23,875 bases of DNA from Calocera cornea HHB12733. Lineage: Eukaryota > Basidiomycota > Dacrymycetes > Dacrymycetales > Dacrymycetaceae. Of the stretch, positions 13,234-21,211 are shown one piece after another (within the stretch, counting starts at the first letter, position 1; each line of letters opens with the position of its first letter). Under the pieces are notes generated by a model. The model worked only from the letters and a program-made list of their open reading frames with translations. It did no database searches and had not been told where the DNA came from. Made by a program: the position numbers and the translations under genes. Location of the stretch: the NCBI GenBank assembly GCA_001632435.1, contig KV424176.1, positions 1-23,875 of the forward strand, read 5' to 3'.

Positions 13234-15639
13234 ATGCCGTACAAAGTTGCTATTTTAACAGGTTGGACATCCATCACCGTTGGGCCAGCGCTGTTGTTAA
13301 TGGCTGCCCGTTCTCTAGTCAGCGACACAGCTGCCGCAGATGCGACTGCGGACCGATCCGGCCCTCTCCTGCGCGAAATCCTCGCTGGCGAGGCTAACGA
13401 CTTCATTATAGCTGGAACCTCCATTGTTCCCGATGACAAGTACCAGATATCCAAGACCGTCAAGGATTGGTGTACCGGCGGCGAGGTCGACTGGGTCATT
13501 ACTACAGGAGGGACAGGCTTCGGTGTCCGCGATTGCACACCCGAGGTTTTGCATATAGTTATCGTGTCAGACTACATCTCTGAGACGCGTACTCTTAGGC
13601 TATCACCCCTCTCATCGAGCGTCATGCGCCTGGCCTTGTTCAGGCCATGATGGCTTACTCGTTGACCAAAACGCCATTGGCGGCTCTTGCACGACCTGTA
13701 GCAGGGACAATTGGCAAGGTTCTGGTCAGCACGCTTCCGGGCAGCTCCAAGGCGGTCAAGGAGAACATGGAACTTCTACTCGCCAACGGTCTTGTCGCCC
13801 ATGCTCTCGACTTGATTGCAGGTGGAAGTGGCAAGGCCGTCCATTCTGCTATGGGTACTGGACATGCGCGGACTTCTTCAACAACTCGATCCCCCCATTC
13901 GCATCACCACCACCACCACCAGCATCATCATGGTCATGAGCATCACGAACACGGACATCATGCGCCTATTCCAAAGTACGTCCTGAGTCATGATCCAACA
14001 CAACCAGGTATGTGCATCGTTCGGAAAGCTGACGCAGTCTGAACATACGCGCTCTCTTAGTGTCTCATAGGCATCGTGAATCACCGTACCCCCTCATCGA
14101 CTTGCAAGACGCTATAGATCTGGTGCTGAGATACTCTCTTCGATTGGAGGTGATAGAAAGATCAGTACGGATTCAGTTTTCCGCATCCACCGACCCGCGC
14201 TGAGCCGTTTGTTCTAGCTCAAGTCGACACTTGCTGGGCACGTTCTCGCAGAAGATATCTACGCACCTCATGATGTGCCCAACACCAGAACAACCAATGT
14301 CGACGGATATGCGGTACGAGGCACGTATATCTCAAACGACTCGTGTGCTTCCAGCTCACTTTCATCCTAGTATCTGACTTGCCCGGTGTATACAAAGTAT
14401 TGTCACCTCTTACACATCCTCGCAACAAGCCCGTTCCTGCGGGGTACGTATATCGCGTCAACACCGGCTCGCCATTGCCGCCAAACACAGAAGCTGTCAT
14501 CATGGTGGAGGACACAAAGCTTATCTCAACCGTGACAAGCGACGGTGATGATGATGGAGAAGAACTCGAGATCGAGATACTTGCGAGGATGGATGCCGGA
14601 GAGAACACTCGAGCTCCGGGTTCAGACGTCAAGAAAGGAGCGCTTGTCCTCGAGAATGGGCTGATTCTCGGGAGCGGAGGCGGTGAGATTGGAACAGTTG
14701 CCTTCGTCGGTCGTAATCAGGTAATTCGACTTTGGCGTCTTCCGTGGATTATGCTTACATCGTATCAGGTACGAGTGTATAGAAAGCCAGTGGTCGCTAT
14801 TCTATCCACTGGAAATGAGATAGCGGATATCTCTGGATCTGGGACCGCGCCCGATGGCGAAGACTGGACAGGGATATGGGATACAAATCGCCCGAGTTTG
14901 CAGGCGGTTCTTCAAGGAATGGGATACGAGGTAATCGATCTTGGGGTAGTGAAGGATGAGTACGGGTCCATTCTTAACGCGTTGCTGTCGTTCGACTGAG
15001 ACCTATGCTTTAGCATCAGATCGCACGTAGAAGGTCTCACCGACGGTCTGCGCTCAGCCGACGTCATTCTCACCACCGGTGGTACATCAATGGGCTCAAC
15101 CGACCTACTAAAGCCCGTTATCGAGCGCTATCTGAATGGCACCATCCATTTCGGTAGGGTGAAAGTTAAGCCTGGCAAGCCGACCACTTTCGCAACGATG
15201 GAATACGAGGGAAGTACCAAGTCAATCTTTGCTCTTCCCGGAAACCCGGCATCTGCGTTGGTGTGTTTTTACATCTTCGTGGTGCCCGCACTGCGCAAAA
15301 TGGGGGGTTGGCCGCAAGATAGACTCAGGCTACCCACAGTCACTGTGGCTGTACGTCCTTTTTCATTGCGGTGGACAGTCAGATGTCTGACCAAGCCATA
15401 CTCAGCTTCAAGATCCGTGTCCCAGAGATCCACGGCCGGAATATCATCGCGTGCACATACGGGCCACGCCCGACGGATTGATGGCATACTCGACTGGTGG
15501 CCAACGCTCAAGCCGTGTGGCCAGTCTGAGCGGTGCGAACGGGCTTGTATATGTACCTCCTGCAACGAAGGAAGACAAGGCGCCGCTTCCGAAGGGCAGT
15601 ACGGCCCAAGCCGTGATTATCGGAGAGCTGGAGAGCTAG
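13234..15639 (+). CDS. cnxE: Molybdenum cofactor synthesis fusion (MogA-MoeA, gephyrin/CnxE type)
   Basis: Catalyses adenylylation of molybdopterin (N-terminal MogA-like domain) and molybdate insertion (C-terminal MoeA-like domain) in the cytosol. Nine exons: 13234-13261, 13319-13545, 13599-14007, 14061-14149, 14218-14320, 14371-14720, 14769-14959, 15014-15350 and 15406-15639, giving 655 residues. MogA domain: YKVAILTVSDTAAAD, TTGGTGFGVRDCTPEAI (71-87) and LPGSSKAVKENM (131-142). A linker at 185-206 has 16 His in 22 residues. MoeA domain: SPYPLIDL, NTRTTNVDGYAVR, STGNEI, DVILTTGGTSMG, KPGKPTTFA and FALPGNPASA. Domain order is as in gephyrin and Aspergillus CnxE, opposite to plant Cnx1. The fifth intron is GC-AG (14321-14370); with it the VDGYAVR-VSDLPG spacing is conserved. 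Introns 1 and 6 are multiples of three and open. The junction at 14959/15014 was chosen from alternatives because it gives normal family spacing. Confidence 0.93.
14321..14370 (+). other. GC-AG intron in cnxE
   Basis: A 50-bp intron with donor GCACGT after CGAG and acceptor CCTAG. A GT donor at 14314 with an acceptor at 14353 would also stay open, but it would replace VR with a run LTFIL inside a conserved MoeA motif. The GC donor keeps the motif at normal length. Confidence 0.7.
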
Positions 15640-15855
15640 ACCATATGACACTGAGTACATCTAGTCAAATTGCTTATTATGCTGAAATGCTATGTTATTT
15701 GAATGGAAGTGAGACAGTACAGTTGACTGGGAGCACAAAGCTTCTGTTCTCATGTAATTATTGCAGTGATGATTGAGATGTATCAGCCAAGCCTGCAAAT
15801 TGTGCAAAACCAATAAGTACATATGAGCCCGTTGTATGATGGATCCGGAGCCAAG
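15640..15855. other. 3' flank of cnxE
   Basis: 216 bp of AT-rich non-coding sequence. No gene seen. The short motif GATGGA at 15838-15843 and CCAAG at 15851-15855 have inverted partners at 16579-16584 and 16570-16574, so the palindrome next door once extended, or decays, into this flank. Confidence 0.5.
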
Positions 15856-16098
15856 GGATTGTGCTGGGTGAGCACATGTGGGCCAAGATGTTCAAATTAT
15901 TGCTAGCCAGTAAGAGCTCTCTCATGGTCTAGCGGTAGATTCTGCTTACTATATCGTGAAGCATGTGGCTGAGTTACTATATCGTGAACTCCGAGCGTCA
16001 GTTCAAGCCACGCTAGTATCATGAGGGAGTTTCTTTTGCAGCGAACGAGTAGAAATGGCCATGTCCGCGAGCGGGGACAGATTGTCTGGGCGGGAAGA
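15856..16098 (+). repeat. Left arm of perfect inverted repeat
   Basis: 243 bp, identical to the reverse complement of 16322-16564. It contains the candidate structured RNA unit at 15915-16037. The arm begins GGATTGTGCTGGG and ends GGCGGGAAGA. Confidence 0.97.
15915..16037 (+). ncRNA. Candidate structured Pol III RNA, left copy
   Basis: Seen in sequence: TGGTCTAGCGG at 15925-15935 fits the Pol III A-box consensus TRGYNNARNNG at every position; GTTCAAGCC at 16001-16009 fits the B-box GWTCRANNC at every position; TTTT lies at 16034-16037. A closing stem pairs 15915-15934 with 16011-16031 (17 Watson-Crick pairs, 3 G-U, one bulged T). Inside it are hairpins 15943-15963 and 15971-15991 with the same 11-nt loop, and a possible third, 15994-16014, that competes with the inner end of the closing stem. 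The 5' part resembles the D arm of tRNA-Pro or tRNA-Glu, but the rest does not fold as a cloverleaf. Transcription is not shown; this is a prediction. Confidence 0.45.
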
Positions 16099-16321
16099 AG
16101 GTGGAAGGTGGCAACGAACAGAAAGACAGCACCCAGAAAGAACCTGAAAAAACAAAAGACAAGAAAGACACAGAACCACAACCACTAAAAAAACGGCAAA
16201 ACAAACAACAACAATCACACTGCAAACCGTGGGACGAACGGACGCAAACACTCAAGAACCCAGCGAGCCTGGCAAGCCGACGCAGCACAGCCAAACTTAG
16301 CTCCCACACCACATTCCAAAA
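16099..16321. other. T-poor spacer of the palindrome
   Basis: 223 bp between the arms, with very few T on the plus strand (runs such as GAAAAAACAAAAG and AACAAACAACAACAA) and a matching excess of A and C. No gene: the open frames that cross it only continue into the arms. As RNA it would be largely unpaired, like a hairpin loop. Confidence 0.7.
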
Positions 16322-16564
16322 TCTTCCCGCCCAGACAATCTGTCCCCGCTCGCGGACATGGCCATTTCTACTCGTTCGCTGCAAAAGAAACTCCCTCATG
16401 ATACTAGCGTGGCTTGAACTGACGCTCGGAGTTCACGATATAGTAACTCAGCCACATGCTTCACGATATAGTAAGCAGAATCTACCGCTAGACCATGAGA
16501 GAGCTCTTACTGGCTAGCAATAATTTGAACATCTTGGCCCACATGTGCTCACCCAGCACAATCC
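16322..16564 (-). repeat. Right arm of perfect inverted repeat
   Basis: Reverse complement of the left arm over its full 243 bp. Position p in one arm corresponds to 32420 minus p in the other. Confidence 0.97.
16383..16505 (-). ncRNA. Candidate structured Pol III RNA, right copy
   Basis: Exact inverted copy of the unit in the left arm: A box at 16485-16495, B box at 16411-16419, TTTT at 16383-16386, all on the minus strand. The two copies point toward each other across the spacer. Confidence 0.45.
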
Positions 16565-16779
16565 TTTGCCTTGGTACCTCCATCGTCATGTTCCAGAGAG
16601 CCGTTTGTCTACATCATGCACTTCATGTATCATCGTTATTCTGATTTGACGCACAACACCAGTCATCTCACATCTCATTTGAGTTTCCTGAAAACTCCCG
16701 AAGACACATTCTGGCAGAAGGATATATATTAAGCCGATCCTATCTAACGGCTCCCACAATCCCACAATCCTACAAATGC

Positions 16780-19144
16780 TCATTCTCCCCAGACGTTCAG
16801 CGACTCCTTCTTGAACGGCTCCAAGTTGAACTCGAGCGCCGAGCACGGGAAGTCGATCTCGAACTTCTCCAGCACGCTCGGGTGGAGGATGCCCAGCATG
16901 CCCAGCTCGATGTCGTTCACTGAGGGGACGAGGGAGGAGACGGCCGACTTGAGCGCCTCTACTGTTGAGTTGCCGTTCGGTTGCGGGCCGCTCGGGGTGT
17001 GGATTGGGACGGATGTCTCCTCCTTTGATGCTGCGGGCTCGTCGAGCGCTGCTGCCATCGAGCTGTTTACCGGGTAGGAAGAGTCGGGCTTGGGGCGGTA
17101 GTGGATAGTAGCAGCCCGCCCAGGGAAGTAGGTGGGATCTATGAGGAATTAGACATGCACAAACAACACTGAAATCACTCACTTGATGCCTCCTTGATAT
17201 AGTACCCATACTCTGCAGGGTCATGCTCCCGAATCCTCGGGATCTCCAGGATCGCCATAACCCGATCCAGCAGACCATGCACAATCTCGAACCCGGCCGT
17301 CTTGTTACACCACACGGCGCCCATGTTCCTGATATTCCGCGTCTGGCTCTCCCTGCTCGGGTCCTGGACTACCACGTCACTCGTCTCGAACACCCGTAGG
17401 GGCAGCGCGTGCGTCTTGTTCTCCCGTATGGTCTTGAGGATCCCCGGCAGGAGGGAGGTGCGGATGACCTGATATTCGAGCGTCTTCGGGTTTGCCAGCC
17501 GCACAGCCGTCCGTCCATCGTCCTTCCTGTTCATCCACGCAAAGTTCTCGTCGTGCGAGCACAGGATGAGCGGGAGCACCTCGACCCACCCGGCCTGCGC
17601 GCACTCCCGCCGGACGATATCGCACAAGCGGCCAATGGCGAGCGGCTGCGCGACGGTCGACGTGGACGGGAAGGTCTTCTTGAGGTTGTTGAAGCCGTAC
17701 GCGACCGCCGCGTCCTCCATCACGTCGCACTCGTGCATGATGTCCGGGCGCGTGGCGGGGACTTCGACGAGGATATCGTCGGTCGAGTTGGGGGAGACGG
17801 AGGTGTGCAAGGACATGCGCTCGATGAGCGTCGCGGCCTCCTTGGCGGTCAGGGACAGGCCCGTGCAGGCGTTGATGTACGATGCGTGGGCGGTCATCTT
17901 GTACGGGATGATTTCTGGGGTGATCCTTTTAGTCCCATCGGGGTAGATGATCTGTACCGGCTCAATGCTATGTCGAACCCTTCAGTACTCTGAACCTCAT
18001 AGCGCATTTCGGACCGCTCACGTGAAAGGTTCCGCGCAGTACTCCGAGAACATGGTAGCAACCATATTAACGACAATATTCAGCTTGGTCTCGTCCGTCG
18101 CGGTGACATCGATGAACACATTCCGCGTGTTGAGCGTGATCTTGGAGTGCTCAGAGTTGATGATGGGCGGCATGGAGAGCACCTGGCGCTTTGTGTCGTA
18201 GATGATCGGGTGAACGGGCAGGTCCTTGGTGATGTGAAGATAGCGCGAGAGGTGCTTGTCCGTCTACCGCGCCAAGAATAACACAATACAAACAGCCGGT
18301 CAACGCCCTATCCCGGCAGGCACAGGCGAGTTACAACACACCTTGTACAGCTCCATCATCTCCTCGCAAGTGTACGCCTGACTCTTATTAAGCGGGACAA
18401 ACTTGATCTCCCTCTGCGGGAGCGCCTCGTACGAGAAGGGCGCGGTGATGGTGTCCAGGTCATGCGTGCCGATGGCGACGAGGGAGCGGCGCCGGCAGAT
18501 GTTCTGGTGCAGCTTGTCCTGCAGGTCGATGAAGGAGGCGTAGGATCGGGGCGTGAAGTGCAGGTTGCGTAGGACGGCGGCGGCAAAGAAGGGGCGGACA
18601 CGGGCAGTCTACCGATGACATCCGCATTAGTAGTATTCTCCCCGATGAAAAGGAAACAGGCGCACATCCTTCGACACAGTAGCAGTGATCATCTTCTCCC
18701 CCGGTCCCAGCTGCCGGTACCTATAAACAGGCGGCTTGTCGAGCTGCAAGAACACGCGCAGGGCGCGCGCAATGCCCTCGATACAGAGCAGGTCATACCG
18801 GTTCGCACCGACTTCAATTTTGAGTTGCTGGGTGGGGGTTAGTACATGATTGGGAGGGGAGGGGAGGGGAGGGTCATACGGGGCGCTCGGCGGCGAGGCC
18901 TTTCTTGATGTTCTCTTCTACTTCTTCTGTGGTCTGCTCAAACGGTTAGCAGGTATCTCATTATTGCCGTAGCATCACGCACATCCTCATCCAATTCTAT
19001 GCCAAATTCGAAGCACAAATAGTCGAACTCCTCCGTCGCTGCATGGTATCAGCCTCATCCCCCAACGCCAGAACCTAGAGACGCACTGTACACCTTCCCC
19101 AGCCTCTCAAACAAGTCCGCCTTGTCGACCGAAACGGTAGGCAT
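16780..19144 (-). CDS. FRS1: Cytosolic phenylalanyl-tRNA synthetase, beta subunit
   Basis: Beta subunit of the cytosolic alpha2-beta2 PheRS, which charges tRNA-Phe. Eight exons on the minus strand: 19144-19087, 19038-18983, 18933-18880, 18827-18666, 18608-18342, 18263-18022, 17967-17183 and 17138-16780, giving 660 residues (yeast 595, human 589). It starts [17 protein letters not shown]; then [36 protein letters not shown], the B3/4 region ([30 protein letters not shown]), the B5 region, [26 protein letters not shown], and a catalytic-like core ending PTYFPGRAA. About 60 extra low-complexity residues (roughly 557-617) lie between FPGRAA and [15 protein letters not shown], and account for most of the extra length. 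The protein is otherwise complete. It is divergent from the CCDC47-like gene, with 319 bp between start codons. Confidence 0.95.
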
Positions 19145-19463
19145 GATTCTTCGAGTCGAGCGAAGTCAGGACTGAAGCAAGCAATGGTATGCACGGGCCG
19201 AGTCAGGCAGGGGTCCCCTCCTCGCCTTCGTGTCCAAGCAGTTTGGGCGCGCCCTTGACTTTCTGCCTCCGCTGAATAACTGGCCACCGGAGCCGAGAGC
19301 GCTCCTCCGATGGACCCACGTGAGGGGATGGATGTTCGCCAGAGAGCGCCCCCGCCTCCGCACCGGATCAGGGCAGGATCCAGGGCGTCGTCACTCCAAC
19401 CCCTTCTGCTCCTCCCCTCCTCACCAGGCGTCCACCCAGTCGGCCTCCATCCACACGACCAAA
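19145..19463. promoter_or_regulatory. Divergent promoter, FRS1 and CCDC47-like gene
   Basis: 319 bp between two divergent start codons. No TATA box stands out. The right side is rich in CTCC and CCTCC pyrimidine runs leading to CCAAAATGGCC at the start. Both genes serve protein synthesis (tRNA charging, ER membrane protein insertion), so shared control is plausible but only inferred. Confidence 0.5.
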
Positions 19464-20888
19464 ATGGCCTCCCTCCTCCTCCCCCAGGTCGCCGGCCTCC
19501 TCAAGTTCCTCCAGCCCCCGCCCGCGCCCGCAGAGGACGTTCCCTACGAGGGCATCGAGTACCGGTGGAGGAACATCGTATTCCGCCCGGGCCAGTACCA
19601 GGCAGAGGCGATCGTCCTCGCCCTCGTCGTGCTCTACATGCTCGTGTGGGCCATTGGGCGGCAGATCAATGGCGGGCGGGCGAGGGCTTGGTGCGTTTTA
19701 TCTCAGTTCTGGTCGTGCGAGCATCGGCTAACGCAAAGCGAAAAGGTACAAAACCCACTTCCCCTTCTACGCCACGCAGTTCACGCGGCCCGGCATCCTC
19801 CAACCCGACGGGCCCTCGGACTACTTTATCTTCTCGACCGGGCGGCGCGCAGTCCTCTCCCTGCACACGACCTTTGCCCTCCTCACGCGGCACAACCTGA
19901 TCGATATGGTGTACGACATTGGCCGCGGCCTGATCGAGCTCGACTACACGAGCAAGGACCTGCTCGAGCTGGACTTTAGGCTCACGGACGATGTGACGAA
20001 GCCGGGCTATGTTTGGGCAGTCATGAAAAAGGACGAGATGCGGCAGCTGCGCAAGGACCGGTGGGATCTCGTACGCCTCCCCAACCTCCACTCTACCCCC
20101 CCGGTAACTGACTCGGCGCACATATAGTCCCTCACCAAGACAGGCGACAACAAGTCCCTCCCATCCTCCCTCAGTGTCATGGCCGAAGCGGCCGACATCA
20201 CCGACTCCTTCCTCCAGGGGCCCCTCCTGGCCATCCTCAACGACCCTACGGTGCTCAAGTACTTCCGCTACCTCATCGTCCGTCCCTTTCCTTCCCTCCG
20301 TAGCCGCAGCAGCTGACTATCCTTGATCATGCGATGCAGATTACCGACCAGCCCGCGGACCGCCCCGATATCCCGATCCCGCTCGCGGAGCGCGAGAGGC
20401 ACGTCATCCTCGCGCTCCTTCCGCCCTCGGCGGGACAGAGCGCGCAGACGCTGCCGATCGTTGAGGCCATCTTCCGCTTTGTGGACACGATCGACAAGAC
20501 GTCGCTGAAATTCGAGGTGCGCCTTGTCTTTTACTTGCATCGATTCACGGGCTTGGGTTGCTGATGATGTGCTGGGGGACAGACCATCCGCAAGCTCAAG
20601 CGCAACAGGCAGGAGTTCGAGGATGAGCTCATGAAGGAGATCGAGAAGATCAAGAAAGATCGCGAGGAGGAGGAGGAGGAGGACAGGAAGGCGGCGAAGC
20701 GCAAGGCTGAGCTGGAGCGCGTGTCCAAGATGAGCTCGGAGGAGCAGAGGAAGGTGCGTTCTTTTTGCGGGTATCTCGACTCTGTGCAGTGCGCTGAGTG
20801 CATGTGTTTGTGTTTTGTGCAGTGGGAGGAGAAGGAGCGCAAGCGCACCCTCAAGAAGGCGCAGGGCAAGATGACCAAGCGCCAGTGA
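19464..20888 (+). CDS. CCDC47/DUF1682-family ER membrane protein
   Basis: Six exons: 19464-19690, 19746-20070, 20128-20277, 20340-20516, 20583-20753 and 20823-20888, giving 371 residues. One membrane helix at about 48-66 (AEAIVLALVVLYMLVWAIGR) follows a short N-terminus; the central globular DUF1682 domain includes ILQPDGPSDYFIFSTGRR, YDIGRGLIELDY, ELDFRLTDD and FRYLIITDQPADRP. The last 75 residues are a highly charged coiled coil (EEEEEEDRKAAKRKAELERV) ending in a basic tail, KRTLKKAQGKMTKRQ. Animal CCDC47 is a subunit of the PAT complex at the ER translocon and binds ribosomes through its C-terminal basic helix; the same role is inferred here. The fungal form lacks the acidic luminal region of the animal protein, which explains its shorter length. 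Start context is AAAATGG; an upstream in-frame ATG-less extension was not used. Confidence 0.92.
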
Positions 20889-21211
20889 ATGGCCGGCGGG
20901 CTCATGTCGGATCTTTGAGATTTCAAGCGGTGGCAAGCCGAGGCGGGTGAGCGTGGTGGCAAGGACGGATAATACAGTTGATATTGGCTACTGTATCAAA
21001 ATACAATGCTGCAGCATGCGGCGTTAATGCATATCTGGTATCTATTGTGCGCAGAGATCGAATGTGTGCGCAGAGTGGCGACAAGGCATATACGATAGGC
21101 CGCACTATTGACAATATTGTACGCGCAGTCTGTATTTAAGGTAAGGGGCATTGGGTTAACAAGACTCTCATTAGTTCACTAACTAGTTACATTCATTATC
21201 TAGGTGCTTGG
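20889..21211. other. Convergent intergenic region
   Basis: 323 bp between the 3' ends of the CCDC47-like gene and the unknown minus-strand gene. A direct repeat TGTGCGCAGAG occurs twice near 21046 and 21065. No gene seen. Confidence 0.5.

Larger units (their letters stand above)
15856..16564. mobile_element. 709-bp palindromic fold-back element
   Basis: Two arms of 243 bp, 15856-16098 and 16322-16564, are exact reverse complements with no mismatch found when read base by base. A 223-bp spacer (16099-16321) separates them. The inverted match continues weakly outside (CCAAG/CTTGG after a 5-bp insertion TTTGC on the right, then GATGGA/TCCATC). No transposase and no obvious target site duplication are visible. 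It sits between the convergent 3' ends of cnxE and the PheRS beta gene, where an insertion would do little harm. Interpretation as a fold-back or MITE-like element is inference; an inverted duplication kept identical by gene conversion, or an assembly fold-back, would look the same. Confidence 0.6.

Noticed and set aside
15918..16021. Genuine intron-containing tRNA gene
   Set aside because: The A and B boxes and D arm look right, but the T stem has two mismatches and no acceptor stem of seven pairs lies at the right distance from the B box. Kept only as tRNA-like.
15903..16517. Two open frames running from the spacer into each arm with the same C-terminal sequence
   Set aside because: The shared ending is simply the inverted repeat translated twice; no domain, no splice signals, and the arms look like structured RNA.
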